From JANQIO01 sp043513815 (lineage in GTDB: Bacteria > Pseudomonadota > Gammaproteobacteria > Pseudomonadales > Halieaceae), in assembly GCA_043513815.1 (NCBI GenBank), contig CP121313.1, forward strand, positions 1,612,001-1,676,000: 64,000 nt of DNA, read 5' to 3'. Under the pieces are notes generated by a model, which was not told the DNA's origin, made no database searches, and worked only from the letters and a program-made list of their open reading frames with translations. This document shows positions 53,281 to 62,315 of this stretch, one piece after another. Positions within the stretch are counted from its first letter, which is position 1; every line of letters starts with the position of its first letter. The translations under genes were made by a program, and so were the position numbers.

Positions 53281-55020
53281 CTAGCCCAGCAGCAGGTCGT
53301 CGGCACTTACGCTCAGGCTGGTGGCGCGGTTGTCCATCAGCGTGTAGGTGGTACTGTCGACATTCGATACGAAGCGCCAGTCAGCGCTGGCCGCACCTTC
53401 AGTAAAGGTGACTTCCATCCAGCCGCGATCACTGAGGTTGGCGTACTGCAGGTCATCGACCAGGGTCACGATGGGGCCTTCGAAGAGTGCGGCTGCATCC
53501 GCCCCCAGTACGCCTTCCAGTCCTGGCGACGTCACGCTGGCGGTGGCGAACTCCACGCCCACCGGGTTGCCCTGGCTATCGGTCAACTGCGTCGCCCAGG
53601 CATTGTGGGTGTCACCGGCCAGGGTCACTAGCCTGGCGTCCACGGCAGCGGCATGGGTGAGGATATCCTCGCGATTGAAGCCGTAGCCGTCCCAGGCGTC
53701 CAGGTTGTAGGGAACCGCCGAATCCAGCAGCGCCTGCTGTTCCGGTGTGCGCTGGTCCTCAGGCGTGTTCTTGGCGGCCACTGAGGCCAGGACGGCGGCG
53801 ACCCCCTGTGACAGGGCGTCTTCATCCAGGTTACTGGGATCCAGCGCCAGCAGGATTGGCGCCGGCAGATTGTAGCGCCCCACCAGCACTTGCTGGCCCA
53901 GCACCTGCCAGGTCGCTGTGCTGTTGGTCAGGCGATCCTTGAGCCAGGCGCTCTGGTCTTCCCCCAGCAGCTGGCGGTTGGGGTCATTGATGGCGGCCCG
54001 GGCGCCTGCCACATCCAGGGTGTCGCCTGTGGTGAAGTCCGCATAGCTCAGTTGCAAGTCGCGGCCGACCAGCCGGGTGTCCAGCATCAGCAGGTCGACC
54101 AGGTCGCCGAAGCGGAACTGGCGGTATATCACCTCCCGGTTGGAAGACGGTGGGCGAATGGGAGACCACTCGTACCAGGCCTGCAGGGCAACCGCGACGC
54201 GGGCATCGTAATCGCCCTCGGTATCAGGTTGGTGGTTTTCTGCGCCCTGGCGCCAGGCGTCGTTGGCGATTTCGTGATCGTCCCAGACCACGTAGAAGGG
54301 ATGCGCGGCGTGACAGGCCTGGAGATCTTCGTCGCTGCGATACTGGCCGTAGCGAGTGCGATAGTCCGACAGGCTGAGAATTTCGTTTTCCGGCGCCGAC
54401 ACGCGGCCGAATTCCTCGGCGCGATCGCTGGCATAGCCGTCTACGCCGTATTCGTAGATATAGTCCCCCAGGTGCAGCACGGCGTCGACGTCGCGGTTGG
54501 CGATTTCACGGTACACATTGAAATAGCCGGCGGGGTAGTTGGAGCAGGACACCACCGCAAGGCTGGTCGCGGCGACCGCGCCGATGGGCAGGGTGCGCGT
54601 GCGTCCTACCGGGGACGCCACATCCTGGACCAGGAAGCGATAGTAATAGGTGGCGCCAGCGTCGAGCCCGGTTACATCGACTTTGGCGGTGTAGTCCACA
54701 TCGGCGTTGGTGGTGCCCTCGCCGCTGGCGACAACGTTGTCAAAGGCTTCGTCAGTGGCGACTTCCCAGCGGATCCGCACCAGTCCGGCGGACACCGGCG
54801 TCGCCCTTGTCCAGATTATGACCGAGTTATCGAGTGCGTCGCCGGAAGCCACGCCGTGCAGGAAACTGGCGGCGACGCCGGGGTCTGCGACGAAAGTATC
54901 GTCGCTGTCAGAGCAGCCCAGCAGATTGCCAGCCAGCAGTGGCAGCAGGCTGCCGGCCGCCAGACCCTTGAGAACACGGCGTCTGTCGATGGGGGGTAGC
55001 TTGGAATCACGGTCTGACAT
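53281..55020 (-). CDS. phoD: Alkaline phosphatase D-type phosphodiesterase/phosphatase
   Basis: The 579-residue exported metallophosphatase has a leader with twin-arginine (RRRVLKGLAAGS) and a following lipobox-like LLGC. The PhoD domain is complete: HLGDYIYEYGVDG, VVWDDHEIANDAW and LVTLAGDTHNAWAT contain metal ligands. It probably releases phosphate from phosphodiesters. A palindrome, but no clear Pho box, lies upstream. Confidence 0.92.
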   Translation of the reverse strand: MSDRDSKLPPIDRRRVLKGLAAGSLLPLLAGNLLGCSDSDDTFVADPGVAASFLHGVASGDALDNSVIIWTRATPVSAGLVRIRWEVATDEAFDNVVASGEGTTNADVDYTAKVDVTGLDAGATYYYRFLVQDVASPVGRTRTLPIGAVAATSLAVVSCSNYPAGYFNVYREIANRDVDAVLHLGDYIYEYGVDGYASDRAEEFGRVSAPENEILSLSDYRTRYGQYRSDEDLQACHAAHPFYVVWDDHEIANDAWRQGAENHQPDTEGDYDARVAVALQAWYEWSPIRPPSSNREVIYRQFRFGDLVDLLMLDTRLVGRDLQLSYADFTTGDTLDVAGARAAINDPNRQLLGEDQSAWLKDRLTNSTATWQVLGQQVLVGRYNLPAPILLALDPSNLDEDALSQGVAAVLASVAAKNTPEDQRTPEQQALLDSAVPYNLDAWDGYGFNREDILTHAAAVDARLVTLAGDTHNAWATQLTDSQGNPVGVEFATASVTSPGLEGVLGADAAALFEGPIVTLVDDLQYANLSDRGWMEVTFTEGAASADWRFVSNVDSTTYTLMDNRATSLSVSADDLLLG

Positions 55021-55064
55021 GGTCTCTCCCGACGTCTAAATATGCCCAATATGCCGGTTTTTGG

Positions 55065-55080
55065 TGTCATCTGCATGACA
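55065..55080. promoter_or_regulatory. Palindrome between phoD and the second folE
   Basis: TGTCAT and ATGACA surround four bases in the divergent gap. One half resembles the PhoB half-site CTGTCAT, but the other is its inverted complement, so it is not a direct-repeat Pho box. It could be an operator for either gene. Confidence 0.4.
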
Positions 55081-55171
55081 AAATGCACCCCGGTTCAGGT
55101 GCCGACCCTGGCAATCCAAGGCCCACAGGGGCGCGTACATCCCCCCAGAGCTTTGCAAACAGGACAAGCAC

Positions 55172-55864
55172 ATGGAAGCTATTGCCAAAAACGAAGCTAG
55201 TCTCGACGGCGCCAATGTCGAACTTGCCATCAGCGCCGAAGCACGACGGGTGCGTGAAGCACTTGTAGAACGAGGCCTGGAAACGCCGATGGTCTACAAC
55301 GGCCTGTCGCGGGACGAGAAGTACCAGCGACTGCGCGAATCGTTCACCGATGTGGCGGAGACGCTGGGTCTGGATTTGCGTGATGACAGCCTGCAGGAGA
55401 CTCCCCATCGTATTGCCAAGATGTATCTGGACGAGATTTTCTCCGGCCTGGACTACAACCACTTTCCGAAGATTTCCGTTATCGACAACAAGATGGGCGT
55501 GGAGGAAATGGTCAAGGTGGACGACATTTCCCTCGTCAGCACCTGCGAGCATCACTTCGTGACGATCGACGGCGTGGCCCGGGTTGCCTACATTCCTGGC
55601 GACAAGATTATCGGGCTGTCCAAGATCAACCGGATCGTGCGCTTTTTTGCCCAGCGTCCGCAGGTGCAGGAGCGCCTGACCCAGCAAGTGCTGGTTGCTC
55701 TGCAAACGCTGCTGGAGACCGAGAATGTTGCCGTGACGATTGACGCCACTCATTACTGTGTAAAGGCGCGCGGTGTCATGGACTCCAACTCCCGCACCCA
55801 GACCACCTCCCTGGGCGGCGTGTTCAAGGCCAACCCCAGCACTCGGTCAGAATTTCTCGCCTGA
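55172..55864 (+). CDS. folE: GTP cyclohydrolase I (second copy, E. coli-like)
   Basis: The 230-residue protein shows DDSLQETPHRIAKMYLDEIFSG, the zinc site STCEHHFVTIDG, LSKINRIVRFFAQRPQVQERL and HYCVKARGV. It is much closer to E. coli FolE than the shorter copy at 42.0 kb. Both keep all zinc and catalytic residues. It may supply folate or a different pterin; a terminator follows. It is divergent from phoD. Confidence 0.95.
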   Translation: MEAIAKNEASLDGANVELAISAEARRVREALVERGLETPMVYNGLSRDEKYQRLRESFTDVAETLGLDLRDDSLQETPHRIAKMYLDEIFSGLDYNHFPKISVIDNKMGVEEMVKVDDISLVSTCEHHFVTIDGVARVAYIPGDKIIGLSKINRIVRFFAQRPQVQERLTQQVLVALQTLLETENVAVTIDATHYCVKARGVMDSNSRTQTTSLGGVFKANPSTRSEFLA

Positions 55865-55870
55865 TCACTG

Positions 55871-55895
55871 AAGCCGCGGCTGCGACCGCGGTTTT
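55871..55895 (+). terminator. Rho-independent terminator after second folE
   Basis: CCGCGG and CCGCGG pair across a six-base loop and are followed by four T residues. Confidence 0.7.
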
Positions 55896-55938
55896 CTCCT
55901 GCCCTTCGGCAATACCCTTTGCGTGTTAAGTAGCCCTC

Positions 55939-55964
55939 GAGGCGAGCCGCGTTTGGCTCGCCTC
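55939..55964. other. Stem-loop upstream of the TonB cluster
   Basis: A perfect 10-bp stem, GAGGCGAGCC with GGCTCGCCTC, has a six-base loop. It may be a second terminator or a leader structure of the downstream operon; there is no T-run. Confidence 0.45.
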
Positions 55965-56094
55965 TCCCAGCTGCTCGGCTGCACCCTTGACTTGCATCAA
56001 GGAGGTCGGCGCCCATACCTGCGTATGCTTTGGTCACAACCAATAAAGTGCGGCTCGGTGAAGATCGGCGCCGCCGCCAAGCAGGGGGCATCGT

Positions 56095-56889
56095 ATGTCG
56101 CGAACCTGGCGCACTCTTCTCATCCTGGTCTGCCTGACAGCTAGCCCGGCCCAATCCCAGGACAGCTCTTCCACGAATACTTCCAATGCCATCAGTGACA
56201 TCGAACAACAGGGTGTCGAACGCACGGCAGACGGGCGTGCAGTGCAACAGCAAGTCGACAAACTGCACGCGCAGTCCCGTGACCTGGTGGATGAGTACTA
56301 CGCCCACCTGAAACTGGTGGACGGCCTCAAGCTCTACAACAGCATGTTGCAGCGGCAGCTCAACAACCAGGCTGAGGAAATCAACATCCTGCAGACCTCC
56401 ATCGCCGACGTGGCCACCGTCGAGCGACAGATCCTGCCATTGATGTCACGCATGATCGACGGCCTCGAGCAGTTCGTCGGATTCGACGTGCCCTTCCTGC
56501 TTGAAGAGCGACAGAGCCGGGTTGAAGAACTGCGTTCCCTGTTGCCCAGGGCCGACGTCACGGTGGCGGAGAAAACTCGCCGGGTCATGGAGGCCTACCA
56601 GATAGAAAATGACTACGGCCGTACCATCGAGGCCTATCGCGGCAAGTTGGACCTGGATACCGCCAGTTTTGATGCCGACTTCCTGCGCGTCGGCCGGGTA
56701 GCACTGATGTACCGGCTGGTGGGCGGCGATGATATTGGCTTCTGGGACCAGGCCAACAAGACCTGGGTGCCGCTCTCTTCCGGGCGCTGGCGCCGCTATG
56801 TGGACCAGGGTCTGAAGGTGGCGCGTCAGGAGGTCGCCCCGGAGCTGATCTCGGTGGCGATAGACCCGGCAATGGAGGTGCGGCGATGA
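56095..56889 (+). CDS. DUF3450 periplasmic protein of the TonB2-type system
   Basis: The 264-residue protein has a signal peptide (TLLILVCLTASPAQSQD) and a long coiled-coil region (about residues 40-110), then a C-terminal part with WVPLSSGRWRRYVDQGLKVA. This is the DUF3450 family, found next to ExbB/ExbD/TonB operons. It may brace the ExbB proteins at the envelope. Its stop overlaps the next start. Confidence 0.85.
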   Translation: MSRTWRTLLILVCLTASPAQSQDSSSTNTSNAISDIEQQGVERTADGRAVQQQVDKLHAQSRDLVDEYYAHLKLVDGLKLYNSMLQRQLNNQAEEINILQTSIADVATVERQILPLMSRMIDGLEQFVGFDVPFLLEERQSRVEELRSLLPRADVTVAEKTRRVMEAYQIENDYGRTIEAYRGKLDLDTASFDADFLRVGRVALMYRLVGGDDIGFWDQANKTWVPLSSGRWRRYVDQGLKVARQEVAPELISVAIDPAMEVRR

Positions 56890-58322
56890 ACAAGCAAGAC
56901 AGCCTGTGGGAGCGAGTGCTGGCTGCCGGCCTGATGCTGGCCTGCCTGGCTCTTCCGGTGGCGGCCCAGGATGAGGCGACCGATAACACCGCTGCAGAAG
57001 AAACGGCAGCGGTAGAGGAAAAGGCCGACAACCCGGTCAGCCTGGACGGCCTGCTGGAAGCGGTACGCAGCGGCCGGCTGGCCGAGAGCCGCAGTAATGA
57101 GCAGCGTCTGCAGGACTTCCGCCGGGAACGCAACCAGCGCCAGCAAATGCTCAAGGACATCATTGCCGAAGAGCAGCGCCAGGAGGCGATCAGCAAGACA
57201 CGCGAGGCGATGTTCGAGCAGAACGAAGCCCAGATCGGCGAGCTGGAAGAGCGCCTCAAGGAGCGCATGGGTTCCCTGAAGGAGCTGTTTGGCGTGCTGC
57301 AGCAGGTCTCCAGCGATGCCCAGGCCCAGTTCCATGTGTCACTGACCCAGCTTGAGTTCAGTGATCGCAACGACTTCCTGGTCGATTTTTCCGGTCGCAT
57401 GGGCAAGGCCAACCGCCTGCCGGCTTTGCGGGAGATCGAGCAGCTCTGGTTCGAGCTGCAGCGCGAAATGGTCGAGTCGGGCCGCATTGTCACCAGCACG
57501 CTCCCGGTAGTGACCGCCGAAGGGGTCGAACAGCAGCGGCCGGTGACCCGGGTGGGGCTGTTCAATGTGGTCGCCGATGGCAAGTTTCTGCAGTACATCC
57601 CTGAGACCGGACGTCTGCTTGAGTTTTCTCGCCAGCCAGACAGCCGGTTCCTGCAGGGCCCCCGCGCCTTCGCCGCCGGGGAGACCGGATACTTCCCATT
57701 TGCCATTGACCCGGTACGCGGCCAGTTGCTGACCATCCTCACCCAGGCGCCTAACCTGCGTGAGCGCATCGGCCAGGGTGGCATCATTGGCTACATCATT
57801 ATCAGTATCGGTATCTGCGGGGTGCTGCTGGCGCTGTGGCGCTTTGCGTCCCTTTGGATGGAGTCGCGCCGTATCCGCGGGCAATTGAAGGATCTTGAAA
57901 ACCCCCGGGACGACAATGCCCTGGGCCGTATTCTCAAGGCCTACCGGGAGGACCGTCAGCTCGACGTGGAGGCCCTGGAGTTGAAGATGGGTGAGTCGGT
58001 GTTGCGTGAGGTGCCGCGTATCAATCGCCATCTGCCGCTGCTGAAAATCATTGCCGCGGTGGCGCCCCTGATGGGCCTGCTGGGCACGGTCACGGGGATG
58101 ATCATCACTTTCCAGGCGATCACCCTGTTTGGTGCCGGTGACCCAAGGCTGATGGCCGGCGGTATTTCCCAGGCACTCATTACCACGGTACTGGGGCTGA
58201 CGGTGGCAATCCCGACGTTGCTGTTACACAACGTGGTGCAGGGGAGGGCCCAGACGATCACCGACATCCTCCAGCATGAGGCCGTCGCGGTGGTGGCGGA
58301 GCGCGCGGAGCGAGACCAGTAG
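56886..58322 (+). CDS. MotA/TolQ/ExbB-type proton-channel protein, long form (TtpC-like)
   Basis: The 478-residue protein has a signal peptide, a long periplasmic coiled coil (residues ~60-140), then the MotA/TolQ/ExbB domain with the proton-channel helices near residues 300-320 and 385-470 (PLMGLLGTVTGMIITFQAI). Its size matches TtpC, which supports Vibrio TonB2 systems. It begins with ATGA coupling to the DUF3450 gene. Confidence 0.88.
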   Translation: MNKQDSLWERVLAAGLMLACLALPVAAQDEATDNTAAEETAAVEEKADNPVSLDGLLEAVRSGRLAESRSNEQRLQDFRRERNQRQQMLKDIIAEEQRQEAISKTREAMFEQNEAQIGELEERLKERMGSLKELFGVLQQVSSDAQAQFHVSLTQLEFSDRNDFLVDFSGRMGKANRLPALREIEQLWFELQREMVESGRIVTSTLPVVTAEGVEQQRPVTRVGLFNVVADGKFLQYIPETGRLLEFSRQPDSRFLQGPRAFAAGETGYFPFAIDPVRGQLLTILTQAPNLRERIGQGGIIGYIIISIGICGVLLALWRFASLWMESRRIRGQLKDLENPRDDNALGRILKAYREDRQLDVEALELKMGESVLREVPRINRHLPLLKIIAAVAPLMGLLGTVTGMIITFQAITLFGAGDPRLMAGGISQALITTVLGLTVAIPTLLLHNVVQGRAQTITDILQHEAVAVVAERAERDQ

Positions 58323-58323
58323 C

Positions 58324-58869
58324 ATGATGGCGTTGATTGACGCCTACCTGCCCTGGCTCGGCGACCTGCTGTCCCTGGGCGGGAATATTCTCGCCCTGAT
58401 CCTGCTGATGGCTTTTGTGCTGTGGACGCTGTTGTGTGAGCGCCTGTACTTTCTGTACTTCGTCTATCCGCAGCATGCCCGCAACGCGGTGCAACTCTGG
58501 AATGCCCGCACCGACAAAACGTCCTGGTTTGCCCGTCAGTACCGCGACCACTTGCGGCATCGCATCAGCGCCGAGCTCAACAAGCATTATTCGATGATCG
58601 GCACCATTATCAAGATCTGCCCGCTGCTGGGCTTGCTGGGCACGGTGGCGGGCATGCTGGAAATTTTTGATGCGCTGGCGACCACCGGTTCCAACAACCC
58701 TCGCTCCATGGCCTCGGGGGTATCAAAAGCCACCGTGTCGACCCTGGCCGGTATGGTGGTGGCGATTTTCGGTTTGCTGATTGGCAAATTTGCCGAGCGC
58801 CGGGCCATCGCCGAGCGCGACCGGCTGGAAGCGCGCTTCTCATACATAATGGAGAGTCCCGGTGCTTAG
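58324..58869 (+). CDS. exbB: ExbB/TolQ-like proton-channel protein (short form)
   Basis: The 181-residue protein has three hydrophobic segments and the ExbB signature ICPLLGLLGTVAGMLEIFDAL. The ATG at 58324 directly follows the TtpC-like gene; ATG 58327 would shorten it by one residue. It partners with the long ExbB and ExbD in the inner membrane. Confidence 0.92.
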   Translation: MMALIDAYLPWLGDLLSLGGNILALILLMAFVLWTLLCERLYFLYFVYPQHARNAVQLWNARTDKTSWFARQYRDHLRHRISAELNKHYSMIGTIIKICPLLGLLGTVAGMLEIFDALATTGSNNPRSMASGVSKATVSTLAGMVVAIFGLLIGKFAERRAIAERDRLEARFSYIMESPGA

Positions 58870-59266
58870 ACGACTGATACGCAGGGACAGCGACGAATCA
58901 AGCATCGATATCACGCCGATGCTGGACGTGGTGTTCATCATGCTGATTTTCTTCATTGTCACGGCGACCTTCATCAAGGAGGCCGGCACCGAGGTGAGCC
59001 GACCGCTGGCCTTCACCGCGGGGCTGCAGGACAAGGCCAGTATCCTGATTGCTATCGACGCGGAGGACCGCGTCTGGATTGATCGACGCGATGTCGATGT
59101 GCGCGGGCTGCGGACCATCATCGAACGGCTGCACGCGGAAAACCCGCGTGGCTCGGTGGTGGTGCAGGCTGACAGGCTGTCGACCAATGAAGTGCTGGTG
59201 AAAGTGCTGGATGCCGCCACCCGCGCCGGTGTCACTGACGTGGCGATTGCCGCCAGCGAGCCCTGA
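58862..59266 (+). CDS. exbD: ExbD/TolR-like biopolymer transport protein
   Basis: The 134-residue protein has one helix with the conserved proton-site Asp in ITPMLDVVFIMLIFFIVTA, and a periplasmic domain (VVVQADRLSTNEVLVKVLDAA). The GTG at 58862 overlaps the exbB stop by eight bases. It works with ExbB to drive TonB. Confidence 0.93.
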   Translation: MLRRLIRRDSDESSIDITPMLDVVFIMLIFFIVTATFIKEAGTEVSRPLAFTAGLQDKASILIAIDAEDRVWIDRRDVDVRGLRTIIERLHAENPRGSVVVQADRLSTNEVLVKVLDAATRAGVTDVAIAASEP

Positions 59267-59268
59267 CC

Positions 59269-59946
59269 GTGTTAGAGCCCAGCAGCATTGATGCCATCGA
59301 TCGCGCCCTGTCCACGCCGCGTGGTCTGCGTCATTGGCTGAACGTGCTGGCCGCCATGCTGGCGGGAGCCGCTTGCGCCCTGGCTCTGGGCTGGTTCATG
59401 GACTACCTGATTCGCACCTCGGACCTGCGACTGGACGAGTCGGATCGCGCCCACGTACTCGAATTTGTGCGCGTAAAACGGGAAGAGAGCGTGGACCGCA
59501 AGGACCGCACGCCACCCAAGCCGCAGCTACAGGAAACACCTGATGTGCCGCCCATGCCTCAAGAGTCCATGGACGCTTCCAGCACACAACTGGCGGTATC
59601 GGCACTGCCGTCGGATGTCGGCTTGAATCTTCAGGGTGGCAGCATCGGCTTCGGCGCAGGGGAGGGGGACTACCTGCCCATCGTGAAGGTCGCGCCCATC
59701 TATCCGCAGCGCGCCGCGGTGCAGGGCATATTCGGTGAGTGCCTGGTGGAATATACGGTGACCACCGCTGGCACCACCAAAGACGTGGAGGTGGTCGAGG
59801 AGCGCTGCACCCACTCGGTGTTTTACCGTCCTTCCATCGAGGCCGCGAAGCGCTTCAAGTATAAGCCGCGCGTGATCGACGGTACGGCGGTGGAAGTGCA
59901 GGGCGTGCTCAACATGTTTTATTACCAGGAGGAGGAAGTCCAGTGA
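59269..59946 (+). CDS. tonB: TonB family energy transducer
   Basis: The 225-residue protein has one N-terminal helix (LAAMLAGAACALALGWFMDY), a short Pro-rich stretch and the TonB C-terminal domain: PIYPQRAAVQGIFGECLVEY, then EAAKRFKYKPRVIDG. A GTG start follows exbD by two bases. It lacks a long Pro-Lys repeat, so it is a short TonB2-type. Confidence 0.92.
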   Translation: MLEPSSIDAIDRALSTPRGLRHWLNVLAAMLAGAACALALGWFMDYLIRTSDLRLDESDRAHVLEFVRVKREESVDRKDRTPPKPQLQETPDVPPMPQESMDASSTQLAVSALPSDVGLNLQGGSIGFGAGEGDYLPIVKVAPIYPQRAAVQGIFGECLVEYTVTTAGTTKDVEVVEERCTHSVFYRPSIEAAKRFKYKPRVIDGTAVEVQGVLNMFYYQEEEVQ

Positions 59947-61181
59947 AGCGCCTCCTGCTGATGGTCATCCTGCTGCTGGCGACGGCCTCACCCTTCGCCA
60001 AGGACGTGGTGGTGGGCATGAGCAAGAAAACCTACGACACGCTCAACGAAGTACAGATCTTCATGGAGGCCGAGCAATGGGATGAGGCGCTGGCGGCGCT
60101 GGATGAAATGGGTGAGCGCAAAAAGCTGAGTGGCTACGAAACCGCCCACATGCTCAATATGTACGGTTTTGTCTACTACCAGCAGGGCGACAGCGAGAAA
60201 GCACTGGATCACTTCAGTCGCGCGCTGGAGCAGGAGGGCCTGCCCAACTCCCAGATACGCGGCCTGCTGAATTCCGCGGCCCAGGTGTCCTTGTCCATCG
60301 GCGACTACCCCGCGGCGGAGGGCTACGCCAAGCGTCTGCTTGAAGCAGAGATAGAAGCACCGCAGCCCCTTAGCCAGATTTTGCTGGCCCAGGCCTACGT
60401 CGGGCAGGAACGCTGGGCTGATGCGGTGGAACCCCTGAAGGCTGCACTGGCGATGCAGGAGGCCACCGGAGCATCGCCCCGGGAAAACTGGATGGTGATG
60501 CTGTCCTCGGTTTATCACGCCATGGAGCGCTACGAGGAGATGCGCGCGATTCTCTATCGAATCGTGGAGATATACCCCAGGGAGCGCTACGTCCTTACCC
60601 TGGCGGCACTGAACGGTCAGCTTGGGGAGCCCGAGAAACAGTTGGCCCTGATCGAGGCCCTGGAAGACGACAAACGCATCAACAAGAGCTTCCATTTCGT
60701 CACCCTGGCGAACCTGTTTATGGCCCAGGGGGTGCCCCTCAAGGCAGCCGAGCTGCTGGATCGGGAAATTTCGGCCGGGCGCGTGCCAGATACTCGCCAG
60801 AACCTGGAGCTGACTTCACAGGCCTGGTATCTGGCAGGAGAAGAGGCCAGGGCTATTCCGCCCCTGCTGGCGGCGGCAGAGAAGGAGCAGGAAGGCAAGC
60901 TGTTCCTGCGTGTTGCGCGCCTGTATATGGATCTTTACCAGTGGCGTGAGGCAGAGCAGACCGCGCGCAAGGCCCTGGCCATGGAGGACCTGGATGAGCC
61001 CGGTGACGCCTGGCTGCTGGTTGGAATGGCCCTGGCCCGGGGTGATGACCTGGAGGCGGCCCGTATCGCTTTTGTCGAGGCCGCCGAGTACGATAGCAGC
61101 GAAAAATGGGCCCGGCAGTGGATGCGTTTCGTAGAAACGGAGCAGGCGCGCATCGCTTCTCTCACTGGAGACGGCTTCTGA
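59943..61181 (+). CDS. Exported tetratricopeptide-repeat protein of the TonB cluster
   Basis: The 412-residue protein has a signal peptide (LLLMVILLLATASPFAK) and several TPR units (for example MYGFVYYQQGDSEKALDHFS near residues 70-90). A TPR protein in this position is typical of TonB2-type operons. It probably mediates protein contacts in the periplasm. GTG 59943 overlaps the tonB stop. Confidence 0.88.
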   Translation: MKRLLLMVILLLATASPFAKDVVVGMSKKTYDTLNEVQIFMEAEQWDEALAALDEMGERKKLSGYETAHMLNMYGFVYYQQGDSEKALDHFSRALEQEGLPNSQIRGLLNSAAQVSLSIGDYPAAEGYAKRLLEAEIEAPQPLSQILLAQAYVGQERWADAVEPLKAALAMQEATGASPRENWMVMLSSVYHAMERYEEMRAILYRIVEIYPRERYVLTLAALNGQLGEPEKQLALIEALEDDKRINKSFHFVTLANLFMAQGVPLKAAELLDREISAGRVPDTRQNLELTSQAWYLAGEEARAIPPLLAAAEKEQEGKLFLRVARLYMDLYQWREAEQTARKALAMEDLDEPGDAWLLVGMALARGDDLEAARIAFVEAAEYDSSEKWARQWMRFVETEQARIASLTGDGF

Positions 61182-61243
61182 GTTCGGAACTCGGGCCCGC
61201 TCCCGGGGTCTGTAAAGCTGATATTCAGGGACAGGGCTTCGGC

Positions 61244-61744
61244 ATGTTTTCTTTTCGCAACTTCATTTCTGCACTGTTGGCGGCGTGTATTTCTTGCGCT
61301 GCGCTGGCGGACGCCCCCACGGGCAAGAAGGCGCCTCACTTCGTCCTGCCCGACAACGGCGGCACGCTGGTCAGCCTCAAGGATTTTCGTGGCCAGGCGC
61401 TAGTGGTGCATTTCTGGGCTACCTGGTGCCCCTACTGCAAGAAAGTTCAGCCCGGCCTGCAGGCGCTGGCGGACGAATACGCCGACCAGGGACTGGTGCT
61501 GGTTGGCATCAGCTTTCGGGAAGACGAGGGCACCGAACCGCAAGCGGTTCTAGATTCCCGGGGCCTGCGTTTCACGACCCTGCTGGAAGGCGACGAGGTG
61601 GCAGAGATGTACGGTGTACGCGGTACCCCGACCACGATATTCATCGACGCCAACGGCATTGTGGTGGGCTCGACCCACACCTCCGACCCCGCCGACCCCA
61701 TCCTCGAACGCCTCGCCAGTGAGGCACTGGAGAGCACTCGGTGA
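61244..61744 (+). CDS. Exported TlpA/ResA-like thioredoxin
   Basis: The ATG at 61244 gives a signal peptide (FISALLAACISCAALAD). The 166-residue protein has the redox motif WATWCPYCKK and the cis-Pro in RGTPTTIFIDAN, so it is a periplasmic thiol-disulfide protein. It follows the TonB cluster and is coupled to a tiny membrane gene. Confidence 0.9.
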   Translation: MFSFRNFISALLAACISCAALADAPTGKKAPHFVLPDNGGTLVSLKDFRGQALVVHFWATWCPYCKKVQPGLQALADEYADQGLVLVGISFREDEGTEPQAVLDSRGLRFTTLLEGDEVAEMYGVRGTPTTIFIDANGIVVGSTHTSDPADPILERLASEALESTR

Positions 61745-61890
61745 CAGGGGAAACGGGTGTCTTCATTGGTGTAGGGATTGGTCTGGTACTGGTGGTGGTT
61801 GCCCACCGCTGGGACCGGCGCCGTCACCGGGACAAGCTCGACCAGATTCAGGAACGAATCCGCAGGCGCCAGGAAAACCAGTCGCAATAA
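61741..61890 (+). CDS. 49-residue membrane protein after TlpA
   Basis: GTG 61741 overlaps the TlpA stop by GTGA. The frame encodes one hydrophobic helix (VFIGVGIGLVLVVVA) and a strongly basic tail (HRWDRRRHRDKLDQI, RIRRRQEN). It is most likely a real small gene co-translated with TlpA; the function is unknown. Confidence 0.6.
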   Translation: MTGETGVFIGVGIGLVLVVVAHRWDRRRHRDKLDQIQERIRRRQENQSQ

Positions 61891-61947
61891 CGCAGCGGTG
61901 AGGCTGCGAAACACACGACGCTATATCCCCGCCAATCCCGTAGTGCC

Positions 61948-62040
61948 GTCATTCCCGCGAAAGCGGTCAGAACACCTTCCCTGTCATTCCCGCGAAGGCA
62001 GTCAGAACACCTTCGCGGCAATGACGTGGAAAAGGGTTCT
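61948..62040. repeat. Dispersed repeat: two direct half-units of the CATTCCCGCG family
   Basis: GTCATTCCCGCGAAAGCGG and GTCATTCCCGCGAAGGCAG occur 30 bp apart, each followed by GTCAGAACACCTTC, and a third partial inverted copy ends near 62028. They relate to the palindrome between sdhB and sucA. They open the 425-bp gap before tRNA-Gly, which holds no gene. Confidence 0.6.
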
Positions 62041-62071
62041 ACCCCCATTTGCCCTTTTTAGACACAAAGAA

Positions 62072-62311
62072 AGGGATCCCTGCCGGACTCCGCTTTTTTA
62101 GGAATTTGGAGAGGGCCGCTAAGACTGAGAAATGAAGCGGCCAACGGCCGCTGGAGTAAACGCCGAGCAAAAAAAGGGAGTCCGACAGGACTCCCTTTTT
62201 TTTTGGAATTTTGAGAGGGCCGCTCAGGCCGGGAAACGAAGCGGCCAACGGCCGCTGGAGTAAACGCCGAGCAAAAAAAAAGGGAGCCCTGTCGGACTCC
62301 CTTTTTTTTGG
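62072..62311. repeat. Tandem array of bidirectional terminators, ~105-bp unit, three copies
   Basis: Each unit has AGGGAGTCC and GGACTCCCT around four bases, with an A-run on the left and T-run on the right (best at 62175-62204), then AGCGGCCAACGGCCGCT as a second hairpin. Copies start at 62072 (decayed), 62175 and 62281. The sequence after each terminator (GGAATTTGGAG... GGGAAACGA) resembles the 3' end of the neighbouring tRNA-Gly, suggesting repeated duplication of tRNA end plus terminator. Confidence 0.75.
62272..62308 (-). terminator. Terminator of tRNA-Gly (bidirectional)
   Basis: On the minus strand, AGGGAGTCC and GGGCTCCCT pair around CGACA-type loop bases, followed by a run of nine T residues. 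It lies about eight bases after the tRNA 3' end. Confidence 0.8.
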
Positions 62312-62315
62312 AATT

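Noticed and set aside
55065..55080. Pho box upstream of phoD
   Set aside because: The two half-sites are inverted rather than directly repeated, unlike a PhoB site.
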